From: JBBQVZ01 sp038211015
Lineage (GTDB): Bacteria > Actinomycetota > UBA4738 > HRBIN12
Direction: 5' to 3'
Assembly: GCA_038211015.1 (NCBI GenBank)
Contig: JBBQVZ010000056.1
Span: 1 to 20,903 of the forward strand
Length of the DNA stretch: 20,903 nucleotides
Position 1 is the first letter of the stretch; the number at the start of each line of letters is the position of its first letter. Positions 7,365 to 14,901 of this stretch are shown piece by piece. A program made the position numbers and the translations under genes. The notes beneath the pieces were generated by a model. That model did not search any database and was not told where the DNA came from. It was given only the letters and a program-made list of their open reading frames with translations.

Positions 7365-8438
7365 ATGGGCGAACCCACGTCGGAGGGTCGCAAGAGCGCA
7401 CTGAAGGGGCGCCTGGTCGAGGGCGTCCGCTTGATCTTCATCGCCCTGTTGGCCACCGGAGGATTCGAGGTCGGCGCCACCATCTCCAAGACGAGTGGGC
7501 CGCGGACCCTCCTCTACGTCTTCCTGGGCGCCGGCATCGGATACGTCATCGGTGGGGTGCTCGGACGTCTCACCCTCCGCGCCGTGACCGGGCTCGAGCA
7601 TGAGCTCCGTCGCACGCCCGCACCGCAGCTTGCTGGAGCCGTCGTGGGGATGGTCGTTGGCCTGATCATCGGGGCGCTGTTGATGGTGCCGCTGTTGTTC
7701 CTGCCGGCGGCTGCCGCGTGGCCCACGCTGGTCTTCCTGTACATGGTCCTGGGGTCCCTCGGCTTCCGGGTCGGGGCGGCCAAGTACGAGGACATCTTCG
7801 GCCTCGTCGGCATGAAGCCGCGCGCCGCCGTCGCGAGTCGCGGCGACCTGCACGTGATCGACACCAGCGCGCTGATCGACGGCCGGGTCGCCGACCTGGT
7901 CGCCACCGGGTTCGTCGCCGGCACCATGCTGCTGCACGATGGTGTCCTTCGCGAGTTGCAGTCGATCTCCGACTCGTCGGATCCGCGCAGACGTACCCGC
8001 GGCCGCCGCGGTCTGGACGTCCTCGTCGAGCTCCAGAAGTCCCCGACGATCCAGCTCCAACTCGTCGAGGAGACCGGCGTCATGGACGTGGACGCCGCGC
8101 TGGTGCGCCTCGCCCGTGAGCGCGGGGGCACCCTCATCACCGTCGACGCGAATCTCGCGAAGGTCGCGGAGGCGCTCCGGGTTCCCGTTGCCCAGATCAA
8201 CGCGCTCGCCTCGAAGTTCCGGGTGCCGTACGCGGCCGGAGACGAGATCTCCGTGCGCCTGGTGAAGGAAGGTCGCGAGCACGGCCAGGGCGTCGGCTAC
8301 CTGGACGACGGCACGATGGTCGTCGTCGAGAAGGCGACCGATCAGATCGGCACGCAGGTCGATGTCAGGGTCACGAACGTGATCCAGACGACCACCGGTC
8401 GCATGGTGTTCGCCGCCCTCGCCGAAGTCGACGCGTAG
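7365..8438 (+). CDS. YacL-like membrane protein with PIN and TRAM domains
   Basis: Predicted product of 357 aa. Four hydrophobic helices (about 19-40, 48-70, 88-112, 118-138) anchor it in the membrane. Then comes a PIN nuclease-fold domain (160-275) with acidic residues Asp166 in VIDTSALIDGR, Glu197 in GVLRELQ, Asp241/Asp243 and Asp261 in TVDANLAKVA, and a C-terminal TRAM RNA-binding domain (about 288-353). This architecture is the YacL family found beside radA/disA in Bacillota and beside carD in Actinomycetota; a membrane-tethered RNase role is plausible but undemonstrated here. ATG 7365 has AAGGA about 10 nt upstream. The 174-nt gap from carD shows no clear promoter. Identification is secure, activity inferred. 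Confidence 0.93.
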   Translation: MGEPTSEGRKSALKGRLVEGVRLIFIALLATGGFEVGATISKTSGPRTLLYVFLGAGIGYVIGGVLGRLTLRAVTGLEHELRRTPAPQLAGAVVGMVVGLIIGALLMVPLLFLPAAAAWPTLVFLYMVLGSLGFRVGAAKYEDIFGLVGMKPRAAVASRGDLHVIDTSALIDGRVADLVATGFVAGTMLLHDGVLRELQSISDSSDPRRRTRGRRGLDVLVELQKSPTIQLQLVEETGVMDVDAALVRLARERGGTLITVDANLAKVAEALRVPVAQINALASKFRVPYAAGDEISVRLVKEGREHGQGVGYLDDGTMVVVEKATDQIGTQVDVRVTNVIQTTTGRMVFAALAEVDA

Positions 8439-8496
8439 ACCGGCTCGGTCCGATTCCCGCATCCCCTGCTCCACCGGCGTCTGCCATGCTTCCCGC

Positions 8497-9189
8497 ATGG
8501 TGCCGATGCGCGCAGTCGCGGTGATCGTCGCGGGCGGATCGGGAACGCGGCTCGGCGGTGACGAACCCAAGGCCCTCCACACGATCGGTGGACGACCGTT
8601 GGTGGTGGTCGCGGTCGAACAGGCGGTTGCCTCTCCTTCGATCGCCGGCGTCGTCGTCGCGGCCCCGCCGGGGTTCGAGGAGCGGTTTCGCCAAGTGCTC
8701 GCCCCTGTCGCTGGATCGAGCGTCGTCGTCACGGGCGGCGAGACCCGTCAACGGTCCGTCGTGGCGGGACTGAGCGCCGTCGAGCCGCACGTCGACGTCG
8801 TCGTGGTGCACGACGCTGCTCGTCCGTTCGCGTCGGCTGAGCTGTTCACGGCGGTCATCGATGCCGTGGCGGCGGGCGCGGACGCCGCGGTGCCGGTGCT
8901 CCCGCTCGTCGACACCGTGAAGCGCGTTCGTGGCGGTTCGATCATCGGGACGGAACCCCGCGACGAGCTGGCACTCGCGCAGACACCGCAAGCGTGTCGG
9001 ATCCAGCTCTTGCGGGATGGGCTCGCGAAGGCCGAGGAGTCGGGGCTCGATTTCACCGACGACGCCGGTCTGCTCGAGTGGATGGGCATCACGGTTCGGA
9101 CGGTGGCCGGCGAACATGGGAACTTCAAGATCACGACGGCCCTGGACCTCGCCCGAGCCGATCGGATCCTGGGAGCGGGGCATGACTGA
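8497..9189 (+). CDS. ispD: 2-C-methyl-D-erythritol 4-phosphate cytidylyltransferase (IspD)
   Basis: Third step of the MEP isoprenoid pathway: joins CTP and MEP to give CDP-methylerythritol. From ATG 8497 the product is 230 aa, the usual length. Motifs: nucleotide loop GGSGTRLG (13-20) with Lys25 in DEPKALH, VHDAARPF (104-111), substrate-site VKRV (141-144), QTPQACR (162-168), TDDAGLLEW and the late Lys211 in GNFKITTALDL. A second ATG at 8506 gives MRAVAVIVAGG and is also acceptable, since no ribosome-binding site decides between them. A CATGCT hexamer ends 6 nt before 8497 and could be a weak -10, hinting at a leaderless start. Its stop overlaps the ispF start (ATGACTGA), so the two are coupled. 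Confidence 0.95.
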   Translation: MVPMRAVAVIVAGGSGTRLGGDEPKALHTIGGRPLVVVAVEQAVASPSIAGVVVAAPPGFEERFRQVLAPVAGSSVVVTGGETRQRSVVAGLSAVEPHVDVVVVHDAARPFASAELFTAVIDAVAAGADAAVPVLPLVDTVKRVRGGSIIGTEPRDELALAQTPQACRIQLLRDGLAKAEESGLDFTDDAGLLEWMGITVRTVAGEHGNFKITTALDLARADRILGAGHD

Positions 9190-9652
9190 GCTTCGCGCGG
9201 GTCTCGGGTTCGACGTGCATGCTCGAGACGCTTCCCGCGAGCTCTGGCTCGGGGGCGTGCGGTTCGAAGGCGAGGCCGGCCTCGCCGGGCACTCCGACGG
9301 GGACGCGGTCTGTCACGCGATCGCCGACGCCCTCCTCGGGGCCGCGGCCATGGGCGACGTCGGCGACCACTTCCCGGACACCGACCCCGCCATCGAAGGG
9401 ATCGGCGGACTCGAGCTCCTGGCGCGGACCGTGGCGTTGCTCGTCGATGCCGGCCACGCGCCCGGGTCGTGCGACGTGACCGTCCTGTGCGATCGCCCCG
9501 CGATCGCCCCGCGCCGCCATGAGATGCGGGGTGCACTCGCACAGGTCTTGGACATCCCGCTGGAACGCGTGTCGGTCAAAGCGACCCGGCCGGAGGGCTT
9601 GGCGCTCTCGGGTGATGGCGTCGGCTGCCTCGCGCTCGCGACGCTGCGATGA
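9182..9652 (+). CDS. ispF: 2-C-methyl-D-erythritol 2,4-cyclodiphosphate synthase (IspF)
   Basis: Fifth step of the MEP pathway: cyclises CDP-methylerythritol phosphate with loss of CMP, as a zinc-dependent trimer. The product is 156 aa, typical for the family. Metal ligands are visible as Asp11 and His13 in GFDVHA and His45 in DAVCHAIADALLGA. AGHSDGD, FPDTDP and KATRPEGL are the other family blocks. ATG 9182 overlaps the ispD stop by 8 nt and has GGGAG upstream in the ispD coding end. Its own TGA (9650-9652) overlaps the rlmB start as ATGA. Adjacent separate ispD and ispF genes, instead of a fused ispDF, are seen directly. Confidence 0.95.
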   Translation: MTELRAGLGFDVHARDASRELWLGGVRFEGEAGLAGHSDGDAVCHAIADALLGAAAMGDVGDHFPDTDPAIEGIGGLELLARTVALLVDAGHAPGSCDVTVLCDRPAIAPRRHEMRGALAQVLDIPLERVSVKATRPEGLALSGDGVGCLALATLR

Positions 9653-10395
9653 CGGATCCGGCCGCCGTCGGGGGAAGACGCGCGGTCGTCGAAGCCATCC
9701 GCGCCGGGCGCGTGTCGGACGTGCTCGTGGGCCCGGGCGTCCGTGAGACCCAGGGGTTGCGTGCCGTCGCCGACGCGGCGGCCGCCGCCGGGATCGACGT
9801 GCACGAGACGGACCGCTCCGAGCTCGATCGCTTGGCGCCCGATCATCAGGGCGTCGTCGCGCGACTGCGCGACGACGCCGAGCGCCCGCGCGAGCTGGGG
9901 GAGCGCGATCTCGGAACGTTCCCGTTCACGGATGAGGCGCTCGTCGTCGTCCTCGACGGCATCACGGATCCGCAGAACTTCGGCGCCGCCGCGCGTTCGG
10001 CCGAGGCCGCCGGCGCGTCGGTGCTCGTCACGAGAACCCGCCGCGCGGCCGACGTGACGCCGGCGGCGGTCCGCGCGTCGGCGGGAGCGTTGCTGCACGT
10101 CACGCTCGCGCGCGTGGCAAACATCCCGCGCGCGCTGGGCAGGCTGCAGGACGTGGGTTTCACCGTCGTCGGCCTCGATGGCGACGCACCGGCATCGATC
10201 TTCGACGAGCCGTGTCCGGACGGGCGTGTCGCGCTCGTGGTCGGGAGCGAAGGAGAGGGCATGTCGCGGTTGGTGCGCGAGCGGTGCGACGTGCTGGTGG
10301 CCCTGCCGATGCGAGGACGTGTGGGCTCACTGAACGCCTCCGCCTCACTCGCCGCCGCGCTGTACGGGTACGTGCTGCCTTCGAGGCGACCATGA
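9649..10395 (+). CDS. rlmB: SpoU-family 23S rRNA 2'-O-methyltransferase (RlmB-like)
   Basis: SPOUT-fold methyltransferase that modifies a ribose in rRNA, probably the G2251 position of 23S rRNA if it is a true RlmB. The product is 248 aa. An N-terminal substrate-binding domain (AVGGRRAVVEAIRAGRVSDV) is followed by the three SPOUT motifs: ITDPQNFGAAARSAEAAGA (105-123, with Asn110 and Arg116), VVGSEGEGM (197-205) and LPMRGRVGSLNASASLAAAL (219-238), which form the SAM-binding knot. It starts in the ATGA overlap with the ispF stop, so translation is coupled. No cysS lies between ispF and rlmB, unlike Bacillus. The family is certain; the exact target nucleotide is inferred. Confidence 0.92.
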   Translation: MTDPAAVGGRRAVVEAIRAGRVSDVLVGPGVRETQGLRAVADAAAAAGIDVHETDRSELDRLAPDHQGVVARLRDDAERPRELGERDLGTFPFTDEALVVVLDGITDPQNFGAAARSAEAAGASVLVTRTRRAADVTPAAVRASAGALLHVTLARVANIPRALGRLQDVGFTVVGLDGDAPASIFDEPCPDGRVALVVGSEGEGMSRLVRERCDVLVALPMRGRVGSLNASASLAAALYGYVLPSRRP

Positions 10396-10408
10396 GGACC
10401 GATATCCT
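10380..10408 (+). promoter_or_regulatory. Candidate promoter for a leaderless membrane-protein mRNA
   Basis: TTCGAG (10380-10385), a 17-nt spacer and TATCCT (10403-10408). The next ATG is 6 nt after the -10, so transcription would start at or next to the start codon. The -35 is poor; the -10 and its distance to ATG are the main support. Confidence 0.4.
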
Positions 10409-10414
10409 CGAGTG

Positions 10415-10891
10415 ATGGAGCCGCTCCCTCCCCCGCCCCCGCCACGTCCCGATACGTCCTGGCCGGCCCAAGGGCCCGTTCCGGCGCCGCTCGCGGGGCG
10501 GCCGCAGCCGGTGACCGCCGCCGGAACGATCATCATCGTCCTGGGGGTGTTGCAGGCGCTCGCCGGCGTCGTGTTGCTGGTCGTGCCGCCCGCGGATCTC
10601 GGGCGGATCGCCTCGATGGGCGACCTGAACATCGAACGCGTCGTGACGGCGGCAGCGCTCTTCGTCCTCGTCGTGGGGTGTCTCGAGGTCCTCGCCGGGA
10701 TCTTGGTGCTGCGTCTCTCGGACGGGGGGCGGCATCTCGCGATCGTCCTCGCGTTGATCGGACTCCTCGGCGGGATCGGAAGCCTTTCCGGCGGAAGCGT
10801 TCTGGGTGTGCTGACACTCGGGCTGTATGCCTTCGTCATCTTCGTGCTCTTCACCCAGAGTGCGGCGTTCCGCGGTACACGGCGGGGGTAG
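10415..10891 (+). CDS. Small four-helix membrane protein with proline-rich N terminus
   Basis: Predicted product of 158 aa, not recognised as a named family. Residues 1-35 are Pro-rich and cytoplasmic in appearance (EPLPPPPPPRPD). Four hydrophobic helices follow at about 36-58, 77-99, 107-124 and 127-147, and a short basic tail (RGTRRG). There are no obvious catalytic residues. ATG 10415 is preferred over the GTG at 10412 because it lies 6 nt after a good -10-like TATCCT and no ribosome-binding site exists, so it is probably leaderless. It follows rlmB by 19 nt, and its stop codon TAG lies inside the -10-like sequence of the tRNA gene behind it. Such Pro-rich-headed four-helix proteins are common in actinomycetes; function unknown. 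Confidence 0.8.
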   Translation: MEPLPPPPPPRPDTSWPAQGPVPAPLAGRPQPVTAAGTIIIVLGVLQALAGVVLLVVPPADLGRIASMGDLNIERVVTAAALFVLVVGCLEVLAGILVLRLSDGGRHLAIVLALIGLLGGIGSLSGGSVLGVLTLGLYAFVIFVLFTQSAAFRGTRRG

Positions 10892-10894
10892 ACT
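10867..10894 (+). promoter_or_regulatory. Candidate promoter of the tRNA-Thr gene
   Basis: TAGACT (10889-10894) ends 11 nt before the mature tRNA 5' end, with GTTCCG (10867-10872) 16 nt upstream as a weak -35. The TAG of the -10 is also the stop codon of the membrane protein gene. Motif seen, activity inferred. Confidence 0.35.
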
Positions 10895-10905
10895 CGCTTC
10901 GACTT

Positions 10906-10979
10906 GCCGGCGTGGCGCAGCCCGGAAGCGCAAGCGACTTGTAATCGCTAGGTCGTCGGTTCGAATCCGACCGCCGGCT
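10906..10979 (+). tRNA. tRNA-Thr (anticodon TGT)
   Basis: A full cloverleaf can be drawn over 74 nt. The 7-bp acceptor stem is GCCGGCG (10906-10912) with CGCCGGC (10972-10978), discriminator T10979. The D stem is GCGC/GCGC. The anticodon stem AGCGA/TCGCT has loop CTTGTAA, giving anticodon TGT at 10940-10942, which reads ACA and related threonine codons. The variable loop is AGGTC, and the T stem GTCGG/CCGAC carries TTCGAAT. The 3' CCA is not encoded. All stems are perfect. Confidence 0.96.
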
Positions 10980-11017
10980 CTGGAACGTTGGGACGGCCGA
11001 GATGCATCACCGAGAGC

Positions 11018-12232
11018 TCAGGCCACCACGCGGAGCTCCCGCAGCCCTCGGATGATGTAGTTCGGCTTCCAGCTCGGTTCCTCGACGAGCTGCAGCGTCG
11101 GCAGTCGGCGCAGGATCGTGGCGAACGACGTCTCGAGCTCCAGACGTGCGAGCGGCGCCCCCAGGCAGAAATGGACGCCGGCGCCGAACGAGACGTGCGG
11201 GTTGGGTTCCCGGGCGATGTCGAGATCGTCGGGATGGTCGAACACGGCCGGGTCGCGGTTCGCCGACCCGAACAACAGCCCGAGCTCAGCTCCCTTCGGC
11301 ACCATCGTGCCGCAGACCTCCGAGTCTTCCAGCACCCATCGCTCGAACATCTGCAGTGGCGTGTCCCAACGCATCATCTCCTCGATCGCCCGCGGCACCA
11401 GCCTGACGTTCCGGCGGAGTCGGGCCAGCTGGTCGGCGTTGCGGAACAACGACCACCACCCGTTGCCGGTCACGTTCACGGTGGCTTCGTGGCCCGCGTT
11501 CAGCAGCAGGACGCATGTCCCGATCAGCTCGTCCTCCGTCAGTCGTTCGTCGTCGTCGACGACCTGTGCGAGCGCGCTGATGAGATCGTCCCGGGGATCC
11601 GCGCGGCGCCTCCGCGAGAGCGTCCGCAGGTAGTCCGAGAACTCGACACAGGCGCGCACGGCGGTTCTGGCCGTCTCCTCGGACGGGTGCAGCTCGTACA
11701 TCCCGCAGATGTCGGCCGACCAAGGGCGGAGCGATCCGCGGTCCTCCGGCGGGACCCCGAGAAGTTCGGCGATCACGGCCACCGGTAGCGGTTCGGCGAG
11801 CGCCGAGAGCAGGTCGAACTCGCCCGCGCCCGCGATGTCGTCCACCAGCCCGTCCATCATGAGCCGGATCCGCTCGCGCATGCCTTCCACCATCCGAGGC
11901 GTGAACGCTTTCGAGACGAGGGATCGCACGCGTGTGTGGTCGGGAGGCTCCATGTCGAGGATGCCGCTGCGGATCAGGTGCCAGAACGGCCCGTGCCAGT
12001 CGGGCTCCTCCGGACGACCCATCTCGGCGTGTGTCGTGACGTGATGATACGTACGGCCGAACCGCCGGTCGCGAAGCAGAGCGTTGACATCCGCGAACCG
12101 TGACACGAGCCAGTGGTCGGTGGGTGCGTGATACCAGATGGGCGCCCGCTCGCGCATCTCGGCGTAGATGGGGTACGGGTCGGCGATGAAGCTGAGGTCG
12201 TCAGGCGCGAACGCGAACTCCACGCGCACCAC
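11018..12232 (-). CDS. Cytochrome P450
   Basis: Heme-thiolate monooxygenase, soluble bacterial type, 404 aa from GTG 12232. Visible: the helix-C region DMEPPDHTRVRSLVSKAFTP, the I-helix AGHEATVN (246-253), the K-helix ExxR motif at E285-R288 (EEMMRWDTPLQ), and the heme loop FGAGVHFCLG (349-358) with ligand Cys356. In the I-helix the usual acid-Thr pair is Glu249-Ala250, with Thr one residue later; this variant is known in some bacterial P450s and may affect proton delivery. No ferredoxin or reductase gene is in the window, and the substrate cannot be told. It lies 33 nt downstream of the histidine kinase, same strand, with a GGCCCG/CGGGCC hairpin (12246-12259) in the gap. An in-frame GTG at 12223, 7 nt after TACGGT, is a possible leaderless start. 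Confidence 0.95.
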   Translation of the reverse strand: MVRVEFAFAPDDLSFIADPYPIYAEMRERAPIWYHAPTDHWLVSRFADVNALLRDRRFGRTYHHVTTHAEMGRPEEPDWHGPFWHLIRSGILDMEPPDHTRVRSLVSKAFTPRMVEGMRERIRLMMDGLVDDIAGAGEFDLLSALAEPLPVAVIAELLGVPPEDRGSLRPWSADICGMYELHPSEETARTAVRACVEFSDYLRTLSRRRRADPRDDLISALAQVVDDDERLTEDELIGTCVLLLNAGHEATVNVTGNGWWSLFRNADQLARLRRNVRLVPRAIEEMMRWDTPLQMFERWVLEDSEVCGTMVPKGAELGLLFGSANRDPAVFDHPDDLDIAREPNPHVSFGAGVHFCLGAPLARLELETSFATILRRLPTLQLVEEPSWKPNYIIRGLRELRVVA

Positions 12233-12265
12233 CGTACCGTCGCGCGGCCCGGACGGGCCAGCCCG

Positions 12266-14470
12266 CTAGCCGCCGGGCAGGAAGACGTGGAACGAGGAAC
12301 CGCCGCCATCGCGCTCCTCGAGCCACGCGCGACCACCGTGGAGCTCGGCGAAGCGTCGCACGAGCGACAGCCCCACGCCGACCCCAGGGGAATGCACCGA
12401 CGACGACCCCGGCGCCTGCCGGAACGGCTCGAACACCGCTTCGTGCAGCTCGGGTGGGATGCCGCGGCCCTCGTCCTCGACCACGAGCATCACGCCGCCG
12501 TCCTGGCCGAACCCGCGGACCCAGATCCGCGTGCCGTCGGGCGTGTGACGGATCGCGTTCGAAAGAAGGTTCTCCAAGATCCGTTCGACCTTGGCGGCGT
12601 CGACGGACGCGGTCATCGACTCGACCTCGACCTCGATGTCGCGGCCACCCGGGTTCTCGGTGCCGTCGACGCTGCGGTGCACCAGCTCCGCTAGATCGGT
12701 CGGCCGCCGTTGCGGGCTCACGATCCCGCGCTGCAATCGATCGAGGTCGAGGAGATCCGAGAGCAACCGTTCGAGCTTGCGCGCGTTCGCCGCGATCCGG
12801 CTGACCAGGTCGAGCGCGTCCTCCTGTGGCAGCTTCAGCTCGGTCTGCTCGAGCGTGAGCGCGGATCCCAGGATCGAGGTCAATGGCGTCCGGAGGTCGT
12901 GCGAGACGGCCTCGAGGAACGTGTTCTTCATCTCGTCGAGCGCGCGGAGCCGCTGCGCTGCTTCGCGCTCCCGCCGGAAGGCTTCGGAGTACTTGCGCTC
13001 GCTCCGACGGAGCGCCTGCTCGGCGCGCTTGCGCTCGGTGATGTCGATCATCAGGCCACGGAGCTGTCGCGGTCCCTGCGCTCCGCGCACCACGTGCACC
13101 ATGTCGCGGATCCAGATCGTTCGGCCGTCCGGTGCGGACACCCGGTACTCCAGGCTCTGGTCCTGACCCGCATCCGCGGCGATCCTAGCCGCGGCGATCG
13201 CGCCATCTCGATCCTCGGCGATCGCGTGATCGCCCCATCGGCGGCCGTCGGCGATCCACTCCTGCTCGTGCGCCCCCAGGAGCTGATCGGCGCGACCTCC
13301 GATGAAGGAGAGTCTGAGCGTCGCCGCGTCCGCTTCCCAGTAGACCGCGTCCAGGCTCGCCACCAGCTCGTGGAACCGCTCCAGCTCCGAGAGACGCCGT
13401 GCGTTCCCGAGGGCGAGCGACGTGATGTCGGCGATCCCCCGAGCCAGCCGAAGATCCTGGTCGGTGAACCGCGAGTCGACGTCCTTCGCGCCCATGACGA
13501 GCGCGCCGAAGCCGTCGGGCTCCCAATGCAGTGGAGCGACAAGCACCTCGCGGAGCTCGCCGAACAGCCAGGGCTCGCGCGGCACCTGTTCGACGACCTC
13601 TCGCGGGACCACGTAGGGCTCGGACTTGCTCGCCAGGAAGGTCTTCGCGACGTCCGAGGGGACGACGGAGTACCCGGCACCCGGTTCGGCCGACTCGTCG
13701 CCGGCAGCCAGGCGCAGCAGATGGAAGTCCCCCGTCTCCTCGTCGCGCAGGTAGGCCGAGAGGCCCGATGCGGCGACCAGATGGGGAACCGTGTCGATCG
13801 CCTCCCGCAAGATGTCTTCGACCGAATGGAGCTGCGTCAGCGTCTGCGAGAGCCGCAGGAGGGACGTCGATGTCTCCGCCGCCTCGCGTTCGGCCTGGAA
13901 CAGCTTCGCGTTCTGCAGCGCGACCGCGGCGTGGGATGCGAGGACCTCGAGGAGCCGCTGGTCCTCCTCGTCGAACTTCCCGTAGCCGAGCATCGAAAGC
14001 GTGATGACACCCAGCAACTTGTCGCCGACGGCCATGGGGACGGCGAGCATCGACTCCAGGACGTCGTCGGTTCCGGGGATCTGGACCGCGAAGTCGACCT
14101 CGCGAGCATCCGGGGTGATGAGCGATCCACGGCTCTCCGCCACGTAACCGGTGATGCCCTCGCCGACCTCCGTGATCAGGGATTCGACGGTGTCCTTCTC
14201 GTAGTCGGAGAACATCTCGCCGCGGAACGAGACTGGGTACAACGTCCGGCCGTCCGGCTGGAGCAGGTAGACACGACAGCTGTGGTAGTCGACGATCGTG
14301 CGGAGCTCCGCGGTGATGGCCGAGCTGATCTCGTACGCATCACCCAGGGAGTTGAGCTTGGCGGCGAGGCTGTGGAGCATGTTGAGCTGCGCCACCGACC
14401 GGAAGCGATCGGCTGGGTCGCGAGGTTCCTGATGGACCTCCGCGGTCACATCGTCACCGGTCGTCACCAC
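12266..14470 (-). CDS. Sensor histidine kinase with two GAF domains and a PAS domain
   Basis: Predicted product of 734 aa, with no signal peptide or transmembrane segment, so a cytoplasmic sensor. Order: GAF (about 45-190), second GAF (about 205-360), PAS/PAC (about 365-480, ending RGLMIDITERKRAEQ), coiled linker (485-512), HisKA dimerisation domain with His524 in EAVSHDLRTPL, and HATPase_c (about 625-734) with N box ENLLSNAIRHTP, G1 VEDEGRGIP, F box FEPFRQ and G2 GVGVGLSLV. GTG 14470 is supported by GAGAGGA about 7 nt upstream. GAF/PAS domains bind small ligands, heme, light pigments or redox signals; no cofactor ligand is evident. The nearest response regulator is the single-domain receiver at 15426-15863, same strand but not adjacent, a possible partner. 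Divergent from the DUF3263 gene. Confidence 0.94.
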   Translation of the reverse strand: MVTTGDDVTAEVHQEPRDPADRFRSVAQLNMLHSLAAKLNSLGDAYEISSAITAELRTIVDYHSCRVYLLQPDGRTLYPVSFRGEMFSDYEKDTVESLITEVGEGITGYVAESRGSLITPDAREVDFAVQIPGTDDVLESMLAVPMAVGDKLLGVITLSMLGYGKFDEEDQRLLEVLASHAAVALQNAKLFQAEREAAETSTSLLRLSQTLTQLHSVEDILREAIDTVPHLVAASGLSAYLRDEETGDFHLLRLAAGDESAEPGAGYSVVPSDVAKTFLASKSEPYVVPREVVEQVPREPWLFGELREVLVAPLHWEPDGFGALVMGAKDVDSRFTDQDLRLARGIADITSLALGNARRLSELERFHELVASLDAVYWEADAATLRLSFIGGRADQLLGAHEQEWIADGRRWGDHAIAEDRDGAIAAARIAADAGQDQSLEYRVSAPDGRTIWIRDMVHVVRGAQGPRQLRGLMIDITERKRAEQALRRSERKYSEAFRREREAAQRLRALDEMKNTFLEAVSHDLRTPLTSILGSALTLEQTELKLPQEDALDLVSRIAANARKLERLLSDLLDLDRLQRGIVSPQRRPTDLAELVHRSVDGTENPGGRDIEVEVESMTASVDAAKVERILENLLSNAIRHTPDGTRIWVRGFGQDGGVMLVVEDEGRGIPPELHEAVFEPFRQAPGSSSVHSPGVGVGLSLVRRFAELHGGRAWLEERDGGGSSFHVFLPGG

Positions 14471-14536
14471 GTCAGGATCCTCTCACGGTCGATGTTCGGG
14501 TCTCCCCTTCCATTTCGGCTCGTTCCCCCCGGGTGC

Positions 14537-14564
14537 TTGAACCGCGGGTGACGGTTGCTAGCCT
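14537..14564 (+). promoter_or_regulatory. Candidate promoter of the DUF3263 gene
   Basis: TTGAAC (14537-14542), a 16-nt spacer and TAGCCT (14559-14564). The GTG start at 14572 lies 7 nt further on, so transcript and coding start would coincide. The spacer region also carries AACCG-N7-CGGTT (14540-14556), a possible operator. Confidence 0.5.
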
Positions 14565-14571
14565 CGCACCC

Positions 14572-14862
14572 GTGAGCCGTTCGTCCACCGAGGGGAAGGC
14601 GGGGGAGGTCGCGGCGCTCGATCAGCGCGACCGTGAGCTCCTCGATTTCGAGCGTGAGGCTTGGAAGCTGCGGATGTCCAAGGAACGCGCGATCCGGGAG
14701 CGCTTCGGCTTTTCTGCCGCGCGCTACCACCAGTTGCTGAACCGCGCCATCGACCGGCCGGAGGCGATCGTGTACGACCCCATGCTCGTTCGCAGGCTCC
14801 GCCGCATCCGAGACGCCAGGCGGCGCAAGCGGACCGCCGGTCGGCTCGGGATACCGCTGTAG
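14572..14862 (+). CDS. DUF3263 family actinobacterial protein
   Basis: Predicted product of 96 aa, matching the DUF3263 family of small, basic, actinomycete-specific proteins. The core ELLDFEREAWKLRMSKERAI, then RERFGFSAARYHQLLNRAID and RPEAIVYDPMLVRRLRRIRD, matches the family pattern and has a helix-turn-helix-like layout, so DNA binding is plausible but not shown. GTG 14572 is chosen because family similarity begins after it and because it lies 7 nt behind a -10-like TAGCCT; the GTG 39 nt upstream (14533) precedes that promoter. It is followed 39 nt later by the LytR_C gene, the same pairing as Rv0430-Rv0431 in M. tuberculosis (from memory). Function unknown. Confidence 0.88.
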   Translation: MSRSSTEGKAGEVAALDQRDRELLDFEREAWKLRMSKERAIRERFGFSAARYHQLLNRAIDRPEAIVYDPMLVRRLRRIRDARRRKRTAGRLGIPL

Positions 14863-14888
14863 CCGGCCGCTCCAACCAAGGCCTGGGG

Positions 14889-14894
14889 TAGGAT
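14889..14894 (+). promoter_or_regulatory. Candidate -10 element of the LytR_C gene
   Basis: TAGGAT ends 7 nt before the GTG start at 14902, the spacing expected for a leaderless transcript. No good -35 hexamer is found 16-18 nt upstream. There is no ribosome-binding site in front of the GTG, which supports the leaderless reading. Confidence 0.4.
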
Positions 14895-14901
14895 TGGCCG
14901 C

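Noticed and set aside
8438..8450. GACCG-GCT-CGGTC stem-loop at the stop of the PIN/TRAM gene as a terminator.
   Set aside because: Only 5 bp with a 3-nt loop and no U-tract; such short stems are expected by chance at this GC content.
7308..8732. 474-codon minus-strand frame opposite the PIN/TRAM gene and ispD.
   Set aside because: It spans the intergenic gap and two well-supported genes; composition is Asp/Arg/His-rich, typical of a GC-rich antisense frame.
12710..14551. A 613-codon open frame on the plus strand opposite the histidine kinase.
   Set aside because: It is the antisense shadow of a clear GAF-GAF-PAS-HisKA-HATPase gene. Its translation is Arg/Glu/Leu-rich low-complexity with no domain; high GC removes stop codons on the opposite strand.
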